From assembly GCA_003215535.1 (NCBI GenBank), contig QCKG01000001.1:62001-126000 (forward strand): 64,000 nt of DNA, in the 5' to 3' direction. Shown piece after piece: positions 47,077 through 56,013 of this stretch (position 1 is the stretch's first letter; every line of letters starts with the position of its first letter). The position numbers and the translations under genes were made by a program. Origin of the DNA: Prochlorococcus sp. AG-409-L18 (lineage in GTDB: Bacteria; Cyanobacteriota; Cyanobacteriia; PCC-6307; Cyanobiaceae). Under the pieces are notes generated by a model. It saw only the letters and a list, made by a program, of their open reading frames with translations. It was not told the origin of the DNA and did no database searches.

Positions 47077-47755
47077 GATATTAGTTCTTATAAGCCCGTC
47101 GTCGATAGAATCTCGGTGTCATAAGTCTAACTATGGATACAAGATAAGACTAATTACTAGTCTCATCTGAGATTATTGATAATAGGATTATTCATTGAAA
47201 TCCATTGAAGTACACAACTTTGATTTCATCATTGTTATTTTAGTTTCTTATTACTACAGAGTAGTGCAAATTTAATTCGAGAATTTGCGTTTGTCCGAAA
47301 TTAGTTGGGCTCGCAATTCTTATATGAGACTTGTTTATAGTCTTAGATAAAGACTTATATGGGAATCCTGAAATTTAATCCTCTATTCATGATTAAGCTT
47401 TGGCAAAAGGTTGCATCGAGTCTCCTGAAGCCTGAGTACCTGTGTATATGACAGGTACTCAGGCTTGCAATCGTCCTAACTGCAACGCTTTTCCTTAAGT
47501 AGGATTTTCTTGGACTGTTCTTGGACAAAATCAAGAATTTTATATCTTTGTATTCACGCTTTTTTGATAATTTTGTCTGTTTTAACTTTATATAAATACA
47601 TCCGATAACCTTTAAATTACAAAAAATTCTGGATATCCTCTCTCCTGTCTTGGCCTGGACTCATAATTAGACTATTGCTGAGTCTCATATGGGATATGTT
47701 GTACATGTCGTATTTCTGTGATCTAGAAGAGATGAAAGTAATTAGTTTGACTAAC
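47077..47755. other. 679-bp region without a recognisable gene
   Basis: No ORF of credible length or composition on either strand. It contains the 16-bp hairpin (47428-47466). AGTCTCATAT occurs at 47681-47690 and inverted at 47322-47331, and AGTCTCAT again at 47159-47166. A segment (47492-47527) resembles one in the 50.6-kb silent region. I found no tmRNA, RNase P or SRP RNA signature. The size in such a compact genome suggests one or more unlisted small RNAs. Confidence 0.6.
47428..47466. other. Perfect 16-bp hairpin, possible small RNA
   Basis: AAGCCTGAGTACCTGT (47428-47443), seven-base loop GTATATG, ACAGGTACTCAGGCTT (47451-47466). It is fully paired and half G/C in an AT-rich region. Neither side is followed by a T run, so it does not look like an intrinsic terminator. 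It could be the body of a small RNA, a processing site or a protein-binding site. Confidence 0.6.
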
Positions 47756-48820
47756 TTAGTTTTGTGCTTGTCTATAAAGTTCTTTCAAAAGTTGATAGGC
47801 TTCATTTAACCTTCTCATTGATTCAGTATTCCCCCCAGCATCAGGATGAACGGAAACAGCTTGTTTTTTGTATGCAGCTCTGACTTTTTTAAGAGTAAGT
47901 GATGAGCCTGCCTCGGTTGGGAGACTTAGAATTTTTAGAGCCCCGTGCACAGTCATTGTGGACTCAAGAGTCTCAAATGAGGTTATGTTTTTACTTCTTC
48001 TAAAACTATTAACAAACCGACGAATCAAACTTGGCATCCTTTGAGGGAGGTTTTCAGTAGCAAAGGGATCTTCTAATACGCCTGCAATAACAATAACCCT
48101 ATCAAAGCTAGCGTCCTTATTTGCCCAACCTTTCAGATATTTTTGCATGCATTTATTTGCGGCACTCCAAGTAAATGTACAACCCTCCGTCCCTTCAACA
48201 TTTGGCCAGATATCTCTAGCCAACCAAATCATTGAGGCCTCAACAACAGTTTCTCCAGGGTCCTGACCATAAAGAGAATACCAATGTTTTATTGCTGTAT
48301 TGAGTGCAACTTTTATATCCACTTCTCTTACACTGGTGACCATAAGATCGTCAGTATTACTACTTCCTGGCTTCTTACCTAGACTTACCTTTAATTGATG
48401 AGTCTTTTTTTGTACAAATCCTGGTAGATCTATTTTGTTAGCATTTTGACTTAAGGGAATACTATCCTCAGGATAACAATCATTTGAATTTTTTTGGTTA
48501 ACTACACCTTTCTCCTTTGAATCTATTAAACCCTTCCCTACTAACACTAAAGCCTTAGTCTCATTGTATTTAGGAATGATTGAATCGCTCCCTATTAAAT
48601 TGTTAGCAACTGTTGATAAATCAGCTCCTTTATAGTTATCTTTGAATTCATTTTTATCACTAATATTGTCTTCAACAAGTATTTCTTCTAACAGTCTTTT
48701 AAGAACAGCTCCCCTTCCTCTTAACCCCCATTCTGGTTTAAGTTGATCAAGCCTCGCTATCAAATGCTCTGGAAGATCAATTGATATTCTTCTTGTCTTG
48801 TCGATCTCGGGAGAAGACAC
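47756..48820 (-). CDS. Ribbon-helix-helix / DnaJ-domain fusion protein
   Basis: 354 residues, GTG start at 48820. Residues about 9-49 (TRRISIDLPEHLIARLDQL, then a helix ending AVLKRLLEEIL) have the strand-helix-helix pattern of a CopG/Arc-type DNA-binding domain. A polar linker follows. Next is a middle domain (about 165-275, EVDIKVALNTAIKHWYSLYG, YLKGWANKDASFDRVIVIAG), which I do not recognise. The C-terminal 60 residues form a J-domain with the HPD motif in AVSVHPDAGGNTESMRRLNEAYQLL. A J-domain on a DNA-binding module suggests DnaK recruitment to DNA or to a regulator; this is inference. Confidence 0.75.
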   Translation of the reverse strand: MSSPEIDKTRRISIDLPEHLIARLDQLKPEWGLRGRGAVLKRLLEEILVEDNISDKNEFKDNYKGADLSTVANNLIGSDSIIPKYNETKALVLVGKGLIDSKEKGVVNQKNSNDCYPEDSIPLSQNANKIDLPGFVQKKTHQLKVSLGKKPGSSNTDDLMVTSVREVDIKVALNTAIKHWYSLYGQDPGETVVEASMIWLARDIWPNVEGTEGCTFTWSAANKCMQKYLKGWANKDASFDRVIVIAGVLEDPFATENLPQRMPSLIRRFVNSFRRSKNITSFETLESTMTVHGALKILSLPTEAGSSLTLKKVRAAYKKQAVSVHPDAGGNTESMRRLNEAYQLLKELYRQAQN

Positions 48821-49188
48821 TGCTTATAGAGATCAGATATTTAAATATAGACCACAATTACTAAATGACTGCTCTTCACTAAAATTTTAGATAATAGGTT
48901 TGCATTTATGGATATTTTGCCCAACCGATTCTATTTGCATTATTAATGATTAGCTTTAGTACTGAATTTATTATTTGTTTTATAAATTATCTAATAGCTT
49001 GTATTCAACTGGGATAATTGGTTACTATTACTTTACTTTTGGTTTCAAATTTCTTTGAATTTACTATTCAATATTAATTATCCTTTTCAAAGGATAGATT
49101 CAGATAAGTTTTTTGTATAAAAGAAATTTGTTTTAATCACGCACATCCCCATGATTTAGTCCATGATCTCATTACATCATTTTTTCAA
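48821..49188. other. 368-bp gap, divergent promoter region
   Basis: AT-rich stretch between the RHH-DnaJ gene and a small coiled-coil gene. TATCCTTT-TC-AAAGGATA (49079-49096) is a near-continuous inverted repeat about 100 bp before the next start. No other gene signal seen. Confidence 0.5.
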
Positions 49189-49389
49189 ATGTTCTTCCAA
49201 TCCTACTGTGAGTCGGCACAAGGGTTATCAACCCGAAGAAAACACTATCAGAAACGCAGATTAGAATTGCTTCTTTATTTACGTGATAACTTTGAAAGAA
49301 AGTTGGCTTCTGTGAACGCTTCTATCAATAAGCTAGAGGAACAAATTCAACGTGATGACACAAATCAGGTTGTTAATTCAGATCAATAA
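49189..49389 (+). CDS. Small coiled-coil hypothetical protein
   Basis: 66 residues, ATG 49189. Very basic N-terminal half (STRRKHYQKRRLELLLYLRD) running into a helix with coiled-coil heptads (NFERKLASVNASINKLEEQI). Probably a helical hairpin or dimer. Conserved-looking but not recognised; the gene on its right is convergent. Confidence 0.6.
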   Translation: MFFQSYCESAQGLSTRRKHYQKRRLELLLYLRDNFERKLASVNASINKLEEQIQRDDTNQVVNSDQ

Positions 49390-49425
49390 CATTTTCTATC
49401 CTAACTTAAATTTATAGTTCTATCT

Positions 49426-50262
49426 CTACATAACCCTTTTTAAGAGTTCATTAGGGCCATATCTTTCAAGCCATTCTATATTTGATTCTGTAGTAATTAG
49501 AAGGTATCCGGCAAATCCCAATGCATTAATGCTAAAGCCCTGGTAGCTGTCTCTTGAACGCTTTATAAGTGTAATCCACCTTGGTGTGATAAGAAGATTA
49601 TATGGAAAAAGTGGATAATCATTTCTTCTGGGATCTCCTAACCCTGTAACTCGTGCAAGTTCTAAATAATTGTTTTGAAGTTCTTTAATTTTTAAAAATG
49701 TTTGTTCAGCTTTTCTAGGGTATGCATAATGCCCATTATCTGTTGGCAATTCTGTTGTTTTGTATCTACTAATTATATCGTCAAATATATATGAACGTGG
49801 GCATAATAATTCGTTGCTTTTTCTTCGTAATAGCTGGAGATGTCTATGAGGTTGACTCGCTCCTGATTCTGGTGAACTGTTAAAAAACCATAGGCCTTTT
49901 GTATCATTTTCAACTTCTACAAGGGCTTCCCAATCCCTTTCACCTAACCAACCATTTTGGGGTGACCAGCTTCTTGTTATTAGAAGCATGTGACCAAATT
50001 GGACTGGAAATTTGTTTAGTATCAGGACATGGTTATTACCGATATTTGCTACTTCTAGCCTTTTATCCCAAGGTAAAAAGGGGTTGGTTTTTGGTCCTTC
50101 CTTATTTAAGTGTAATGGTTTTTCACTAATCAATTTCCGAAGTTCAAAAGGAGCATTAGTATTTGATTTTATATCTACTCTTTTCGTTCTTAGTGGTATA
50201 AGCGCTCCGCTTTCCACAGCTTGCTTGCTTTTTATAATTGCTGTTTTCCAATATGATTCCAT
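49426..50262 (-). CDS. ATP adenylyltransferase (Ap4A phosphorylase)
   Basis: A 278-residue HIT-superfamily enzyme that splits diadenosine tetraphosphate by phosphorolysis. Motifs: NPFLPWDKRLEVANIGNNHV, LNKFPVQFGHMLLITRSW, and the catalytic HxHxQ in SPESGASQPHRHLQLLRR. The C-terminal domain has YPLFPYNLLITPRW, then INALGFAGYLLIT. ATG 50262. Length fits the short prokaryotic/plastid type. Linked by family role to stress nucleotides. Confidence 0.9.
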   Translation of the reverse strand: MESYWKTAIIKSKQAVESGALIPLRTKRVDIKSNTNAPFELRKLISEKPLHLNKEGPKTNPFLPWDKRLEVANIGNNHVLILNKFPVQFGHMLLITRSWSPQNGWLGERDWEALVEVENDTKGLWFFNSSPESGASQPHRHLQLLRRKSNELLCPRSYIFDDIISRYKTTELPTDNGHYAYPRKAEQTFLKIKELQNNYLELARVTGLGDPRRNDYPLFPYNLLITPRWITLIKRSRDSYQGFSINALGFAGYLLITTESNIEWLERYGPNELLKRVM

Positions 50263-50544
50263 TTTTATAAGCTATTTTTTGTATAAAATTGTTGTTTCAA
50301 ATAATTCTATTAAACAATATTTTTTACTATAATAGTTATTTCTTTTTTTATATGGAGATAACTTAGGCAACCTGTCAAACCCTCTTCTGAAGATAAACTA
50401 TTTAATTATGACTGAGCATTCGTAAAAACGATGAGGCTTGAATTTTTTTGAGACACTTGAGTCACGATCTTCATCACCTCACCATAAATTCCACCTATAC
50501 AGTCCTTAAAGCCACCTATTAACCCTGGAACACTAAAAGGCGCC

Positions 50545-50634
50545 ATGGCAGGTCTTTCGGCTGCCTGGAGGGCTTATATCGATCGCCTGAATGATTTTTC
50601 CTTGCAGCGGATCTTCGCCCAAGTGAGTCCTTAA
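50545..50634 (+). CDS. Possible 29-residue peptide in a G/C-rich patch
   Basis: ATG 50545 preceded by AAAAGGCGCC, encoding a peptide that begins MAGLSAAWRAYIDRLNDFSL and ends IFAQVSP, amphipathic and helical in pattern. Base composition is much richer in G/C than the surroundings, as for a conserved gene or structured RNA. GGCAG and CTGCC near its start can pair. I do not recognise it. Confidence 0.35.
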   Translation: MAGLSAAWRAYIDRLNDFSLQRIFAQVSP

Positions 50635-50702
50635 ATGATTTTTTTCTTCATGGGACTGTTCTTGAACACTCCTTGGATTGTCTTGGAAGAAAATTACTGA
50701 GA

Positions 50703-50855
50703 ATGGCTTCTCCAAATACAAATGGTTGGTCTAGAGAATGGTTCGTCTTTTGTCAGGAAACAAACGATTTAACAGATTTGCAATTTTTTTATTTTAAAGG
50801 CCTATCTACCACCTCACATCTATTGCGGCAAAAGGAGTTTCGAGAAGTAAACTAG
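50703..50855 (+). CDS. Possible 50-residue peptide
   Basis: ATG 50703, beginning MASPNTNGWSREWFVFCQET and continuing with a Phe/Tyr-rich stretch (LQFFYFKGL) and a basic end. The NGWSREWFVF segment looks protein-like, but I know no family. It may be a real small protein or a remnant. Confidence 0.35.
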   Translation: MASPNTNGWSREWFVFCQETNDLTDLQFFYFKGLSTTSHLLRQKEFREVN

Positions 50856-50960
50856 GTTAATCAACAGTTCGTTTTGCCAAATTAATGACACATTTTTCTG
50901 CAAGATGGTTGACGAATGCAGGGGGGAAGGGGTTAAAGGTCAGTTAGTAATATCTCCTCA

Positions 50961-51191
50961 ATGGACTGGGAGTTCACTGAAGACGCAGCATTTCTTGCTC
51001 TATGCGATGCCTTTCGCGAGAGTGGGGAAACGTCTGCCATCGAGTTTCTTGCAAACGGCGAAGGCGCTTTTCATTTTCAAGAACTCACTCAAAATGCAGC
51101 AGGTGAGGGCTTAGACCTCAGCGATTCAGATTTACTAGATGATTTCCAGCAGGAAGTCATAGAAACCATGGAAACGCTTTGCAAGGACTAA
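50961..51191 (+). CDS. Small acidic conserved hypothetical protein
   Basis: 76 residues, ATG 50961: MDWEFTEDAAFLALCDAFRE, then SAIEFLANGEGAFHFQELTQ and an acidic helix LDLSDSDLLDDFQQEVIETM. Pattern and composition are those of a conserved soluble picocyanobacterial protein with no known role. An overlapping plus-strand frame at 50905-51114 is its shadow. Confidence 0.65.
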   Translation: MDWEFTEDAAFLALCDAFRESGETSAIEFLANGEGAFHFQELTQNAAGEGLDLSDSDLLDDFQQEVIETMETLCKD

Positions 51192-51327
51192 AAAAATAAT
51201 TGAATATTAACTAGATCTAGCTAATTGCTAATACTTAATTTTCTAGTTTTTAAATCAATTTATTTTTATAAGTTCAATGTTCTATATAAATTTTATTAGC
51301 CAAATAGAAAAATCATCTTAGAATTAA

Positions 51328-54300
51328 TTAAACGCTAAAGTATTTAGCCTTACTATGTAGCACGACGATAGCAGTGGTACTTTGTTCTGGGTATAACTGA
51401 TCACTACTGTCCATTGAAAGGCCAATTTGCGATGCTCCTAACCATTTTAATTGTTGCCTTGAATCCCCGACATTTGGACAGGCAGGGTAACCAAATGAAT
51501 ATCTACAACCTCTATATTTTTGAGCAAGTATACCCTTGATATCGGATGGCTCATTTGTTCCAAATCCCGATTCTATTCTTATTTTTGCGTGAATAGTTTC
51601 AGCAAGTGACTCTGCAAGCTGTACTGCTAATCCATGGAAGAATAAATATTCGGAGTATTTGTTATCCTTGAATAATTGATGAGAATATAAACTTGCCTTT
51701 TCTCCCATAGTAACAGCTTGCATCGCAATATAATCAGTGGGTTTGCCATCGCTAATTGAATTAAAAAAATCAGAAATACAATACTTGTTTCCACCTTTCT
51801 GTCGGGGGAATTCGAAGCGTCCTAGTAATTCGTTATTAATTGGATCAAATATCATTAGCTTATTTCCTTCTGAACCACATGGAAAATAGCCGTAAACGGC
51901 AGAAGGAGAAACTAATTCTTGTTCTTCCATTATTTCTAGCCATTTATTTAGAATTGGCTCCGCTTTATCCTTTAAGAAGTTTTGATAATCAGCTTTAGAT
52001 TGTGATTTAATCCTTTTCATTTGCCATTGGCTAGAAAATAGTGCATTTTTATCTAGATAATTAACGATATCTTTAAGCTTTGTTTCATGCGATGAAACAA
52101 TCTTTGCCCCTATAAAAGGTGGTTTTATGGTTGGTTCTAGAGGTATTAATGGAGACCGAAGGTTGTAACTATTACTGATGTTTGTTAGTGATTTATCGGG
52201 AGATTTTTCAGTTACGCTGTATGGTAATGATTTTACTGAATCAACTAATCTATTTTTGTCACCTAATGTTATTCCTTCAGGATTACCGTTCTTGAATCCT
52301 ATAAGATCATCCCATAAACCTTCTTTTTTAGCTTCCATATAAGCATCCATAAACTTCAAGTCTGTGAAAGCATCCTTACCGTATATAACCATACCTTTAT
52401 ATACATCACTACAATCCTTATTTACGAAACGTGGGGTCAAGGCCGCTCCTCCTAATATCACTGGAACTGTTATTGATTGATTGTTAAATTCATTCAAATT
52501 CTCTTTCATAAATGCTGTTGATTTAACCAAGAGTCCACTCATTGCAATACAATCAGCATTGTATCTTTTTTGGGCTGTAGTAATAGCACTAACATCCTGC
52601 TTAATTCCTAGGTTAATTACTTCATATCCATTATTCGTTAAGATTATATCTACTAGGTTCTTTCCAATATCATGTACATCACCCTTTACTGTGGCGATAA
52701 GAAGTTTTCCTTTGGATGTATTTTGGCCCTCCTCCTTGTCCATAAAGGGTTCTAAATATGAAACAGCTTGCTTCATAGTTTCTGCAGATTGTAGAACAAA
52801 AGGTAATTGCATTTGGCCTGAGCCAAATAGCTCACCGACTACTTTCATACCAGATAAAAGGTGATTATTTATTATTTCCAGAGGCTTATAGCTCTCTAGT
52901 GCTTGATTAAGTGTCTCTTCTATATTTAATTTTTCTCCATCAATAATATGTCTACTCAATCTTTCTTCTAATGGTAGCTTATTTAAGCTTCTATCAGATT
53001 CTCTAGCTTGCTTAGTTGAAATACCCTCGAATGCTGTTGTTAGTTTAGTTAAAGGATCATATGTAAGATTATTATCTTTGAAGATACGTTTATCCTCGAT
53101 AAGGTCATAGCATATCTTTTTATGTTCTTCACTGATTTTAGAAAGTGGTAAAATTTTTGCAGGTGATACAATTGCTGAATCAAGTCCAGACTTACAACAA
53201 TAATCTAGGAATACTGAATTTAGTGTTATCCTAGCTGCAGGGTTTAAGCCGAAACTAATATTTGATATTCCCAATATTATATGTACATTTCTTAGCTCAG
53301 CACGTATTTGCTCTATTGATTTAATTGTTTCTATTCCATTACGTCTATCCTCTTCTATTCCAGTTGAAATAGGTAAAGCCAATGGATCGTAGAATATTTC
53401 ATGTGGGGCTATGCCAAAGTTAATTGCATCCTTGTATGCTCTTTTGGCTATTGCAAATTTCCTTGAGGCAGTTCTAGCCATTCCTTCCTCATCAATCGTT
53501 CCTACAACAACACCTGCACCATATTTTTTAGCTAGTTCTAAAACTTTGAAGAACCTATCATTACCATCCTCGTAATTTGTTGAGTTTAAAATAGACTTAC
53601 CACCATATACTTTTAAACCACTTTCCATCTTCTCCCATTCTGTTGAATCAAGCATTAATGGAAGGTTTACATTGGTAACTAATCTAGATACCAATTCCTT
53701 CATATCACTAACTCCATCTCGACCAACATAGTCGACATTTACATCAAGAATATGAGCATTTTCCTTGACTTGTGTTTTTGCTATCGATACAAGACCATCC
53801 CAATCATTGTTGTTAAGTAAGTCACGTACCCTTTTTGATCCACTAGCATTCAATCTTTCGCCAACTATTAGAAATGAATTTTCCTGTTTATAAGTTGTTG
53901 TTGTATAAATTGAAGCAGCGGAAGGTTCTAGTTGGTATTTTTGATTCCCAACTCCTTCAACTAATTCATCTTGATTGTTAATGGCTAATTCTTCTACCAA
54001 CTCAGATAAACATTTAATATGATCAGGAGTAGTTCCACAGCAACCTCCAATTAATTTTACACCTAAATCTTTTATAAAATGCATCATCTGCATTTTAAGC
54101 TCTAATGGTGTTAAGCGATAATGAGCCACACCTCCTATATTTTCCGGAAGACCAGCGTTAGGAATACAACTCAGTATAAATGGAGAATATTTCGATAAAT
54201 ATTGTATATGTTCCTTCATTTGTGTTGGTCCAGTTGCGCAATTAAGGCCAAGAATATCTATTGAATATGGTCCAAGTATTGAAAGGGCAGCAGCAATATC

Positions 54301-54951
54301 TGTTCCTAATAACATTGTACCTGTAGTCTCCATTGTAATAGAAACCATTATTGGGATTGATTTTGATGAGTCTCTAAGGCATTTATTTATTGCTTCTATA
54401 GCGGCCTTTATTTGAAGAACATCTTGACAGGTTTCAATTATAAAGAGGTCTACTCCTCCCTTTATTAAGCCTTTAATTTGTATTTGGTATGATGATACCA
54501 ATTCGTCAAATGATATATGTCCTAATGTTGGTAATTTAGTCGTTGGCCCAATAGAACCTGCAACATATCTAGGCTTAGTTTGTGTAGTAAATTCTTCGGC
54601 TGCTTTTCTTGCTATTTGTGCTGCAATTTCATTGAGTTCAATGGTCTTATCCTGTAGACCATATTCACTTAGAACTATCGGGCTAGAACCAAATGTGTTT
54701 GTCTCTATTACATCGCATCCAGCCCTTAGAAACTGATTGTGTATCTCCTCAACTATGTCTGGTCTTGTAATGACAAGATTCTCATTACATCCTTCTAGGT
54801 CAGCTCCTCCGAAGTCTTTTGCTTTAAGATTTAGGTTCTGAATTGACGTGCCTGTGGCTCCGTCAAATATTAGGACTGGATGATCATCACAATTTAAACG
54901 TTCAAGGAACGTAGGAGGTGTATAAAACTCATTACAATCACTTTTAGTCAT
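51328..54951 (-). CDS. metH: Cobalamin-dependent methionine synthase
   Basis: 1,207 residues, the full modular enzyme. The N-terminal homocysteine domain carries the zinc cysteines in LGLNCATGP and [11 protein letters not shown] (about residues 238 and 302-303). The pterin-binding methyl-THF domain follows ([29 protein letters not shown]). The cap and B12 domain contains [14 protein letters not shown], with the cobalt-ligating His near residue 757. A C-terminal AdoMet reactivation domain completes it ([28 protein letters not shown]). ATG 54951. No B12 riboswitch is visible in the 80-bp upstream gap. Confidence 0.97.
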   Translation of the reverse strand: MTKSDCNEFYTPPTFLERLNCDDHPVLIFDGATGTSIQNLNLKAKDFGGADLEGCNENLVITRPDIVEEIHNQFLRAGCDVIETNTFGSSPIVLSEYGLQDKTIELNEIAAQIARKAAEEFTTQTKPRYVAGSIGPTTKLPTLGHISFDELVSSYQIQIKGLIKGGVDLFIIETCQDVLQIKAAIEAINKCLRDSSKSIPIMVSITMETTGTMLLGTDIAAALSILGPYSIDILGLNCATGPTQMKEHIQYLSKYSPFILSCIPNAGLPENIGGVAHYRLTPLELKMQMMHFIKDLGVKLIGGCCGTTPDHIKCLSELVEELAINNQDELVEGVGNQKYQLEPSAASIYTTTTYKQENSFLIVGERLNASGSKRVRDLLNNNDWDGLVSIAKTQVKENAHILDVNVDYVGRDGVSDMKELVSRLVTNVNLPLMLDSTEWEKMESGLKVYGGKSILNSTNYEDGNDRFFKVLELAKKYGAGVVVGTIDEEGMARTASRKFAIAKRAYKDAINFGIAPHEIFYDPLALPISTGIEEDRRNGIETIKSIEQIRAELRNVHIILGISNISFGLNPAARITLNSVFLDYCCKSGLDSAIVSPAKILPLSKISEEHKKICYDLIEDKRIFKDNNLTYDPLTKLTTAFEGISTKQARESDRSLNKLPLEERLSRHIIDGEKLNIEETLNQALESYKPLEIINNHLLSGMKVVGELFGSGQMQLPFVLQSAETMKQAVSYLEPFMDKEEGQNTSKGKLLIATVKGDVHDIGKNLVDIILTNNGYEVINLGIKQDVSAITTAQKRYNADCIAMSGLLVKSTAFMKENLNEFNNQSITVPVILGGAALTPRFVNKDCSDVYKGMVIYGKDAFTDLKFMDAYMEAKKEGLWDDLIGFKNGNPEGITLGDKNRLVDSVKSLPYSVTEKSPDKSLTNISNSYNLRSPLIPLEPTIKPPFIGAKIVSSHETKLKDIVNYLDKNALFSSQWQMKRIKSQSKADYQNFLKDKAEPILNKWLEIMEEQELVSPSAVYGYFPCGSEGNKLMIFDPINNELLGRFEFPRQKGGNKYCISDFFNSISDGKPTDYIAMQAVTMGEKASLYSHQLFKDNKYSEYLFFHGLAVQLAESLAETIHAKIRIESGFGTNEPSDIKGILAQKYRGCRYSFGYPACPNVGDSRQQLKWLGASQIGLSMDSSDQLYPEQSTTAIVVLHSKAKYFSV

Positions 54952-55019
54952 TCTTCTTTTACCTACCTAATGCAATATACGCTTTAAGGGTTTTTTAAGC
55001 ACAATCTTGTATAAAACTA

Positions 55020-55937
55020 TTAATCGTTCATGGATACTTTACTGATCCAGTCAATGTATTCATTGTCTCTACCTTCAGTAATGGCAGTTAGTTTCTGGCG
55101 TAACAATTCCATTACGGGGCGTTTATTGTTTAGTTCTGTTGTCTCTAGCCTTCTTATTGGTGTAATTTTTGCAGCAGTTCCTGTGAGAAATACTTCATCT
55201 GAGATTAGCAATTCTGATTTATCCACAGGTCTTTCTATTACTTTAATGCCTGATCTCTTTGCTATTTCAATAACACTTGCTCTTGTTATTCCTTCTAATA
55301 TATCTTGATCTACTCCTGGTGTTATTAGTATATTATCCCTCACGATAAATAAGTTCATCCCACTCGCTTCTGATATTTTGCCATGACTATTTAGTAACAA
55401 AGCCTCATCAAAACCGCTCATAACAGCTTCTGTCTTGGCAAGTGAACTTGTGATATAAGCGCCACTTATCTTGCCTCTTAACGGTAATGAGCGATCTTCT
55501 TGTCGAGTCCAACTACTAAATCTGCAGGTCACACCTTCTGGTGATAAATAATCTCCTAGTTCAAGCCCATATATTAAAAAATCTGTCTCAATATTGTGGA
55601 GTCTTGGAGCAATTCCTAAGTCACTTGTATAAACAAATGGTCTTAGATATATTGGCTTATTAGGGCGATTTGTTTTTAGAAAAGTATTTAATGCTCTTAG
55701 GACTTCTTCCTCCTTAAGCTCTGTTAGTAGTAATTTTGCACTCTGGCATAGTCTTTTGGCGTGTTTGTCTGGGCGAAAAAGAAGAAAGGTGTTTATATCC
55801 TTGGGGTCGGGTATGGCTCGCATACCACCAAAGGCACCAGTCCCATAATGAAGGGCGTGCGTTGCCACTGAAACCTTTGCTTCATCAAAGGGGACGCATT
55901 TGCCCTTAAACCATGCATAAGGTAAAAACTTGTGCAT
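55020..55937 (-). CDS. ilvE: Branched-chain amino acid aminotransferase
   Basis: A fold-type IV PLP enzyme making Val, Leu and Ile. The PLP lysine is probably Lys156 in PLRGKISGAYITSSLAKTEA. HALHYGTGAFGGMRA, GKISEASGMNLFIVRDN and ILEGITRASVIEIAKRSG are the usual blocks. 305 aa from ATG 55937; GTG and TTG codons up to eight codons upstream are less likely starts. Upstream of metH on the same strand with an 80-bp gap. Confidence 0.95.
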   Translation of the reverse strand: MHKFLPYAWFKGKCVPFDEAKVSVATHALHYGTGAFGGMRAIPDPKDINTFLLFRPDKHAKRLCQSAKLLLTELKEEEVLRALNTFLKTNRPNKPIYLRPFVYTSDLGIAPRLHNIETDFLIYGLELGDYLSPEGVTCRFSSWTRQEDRSLPLRGKISGAYITSSLAKTEAVMSGFDEALLLNSHGKISEASGMNLFIVRDNILITPGVDQDILEGITRASVIEIAKRSGIKVIERPVDKSELLISDEVFLTGTAAKITPIRRLETTELNNKRPVMELLRQKLTAITEGRDNEYIDWISKVSMND

Positions 55938-56013
55938 CACAGCTTTTGTCGTGGTTTGCAAAATCTTCTCATCATGGCTAAGTATTTTTTGGTTAAAGGT
56001 TCAGAATGAGTAG

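Larger units (their letters stand above)
50263..50960. other. 698-bp region with only doubtful small ORFs
   Basis: Between the Ap4A phosphorylase (divergent) and a 76-residue gene. AT-rich to about 50400, then noticeably more G/C from 50540 to 50630. Holds the two short ORFs listed separately and the segment shared with the 47.5-kb region. May encode a small RNA or unannotated peptides. Confidence 0.55.

Noticed and set aside
47077-47755. tmRNA, RNase P RNA or SRP RNA
   Set aside because: I looked for their conserved cores on both strands and saw none; the hairpin alone does not identify a known RNA.
50905-51114. Plus-strand open frame overlapping the 76-residue gene at 50961
   Set aside because: Low-complexity product in a shifted frame; the 50961 frame has a coherent acidic helical protein.
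54952-56013. Cobalamin riboswitch upstream of metH or cobN
   Set aside because: The gaps before metH (68 bp) and cobN (76 bp to ilvE) are too short for the aptamer and lack its conserved box.
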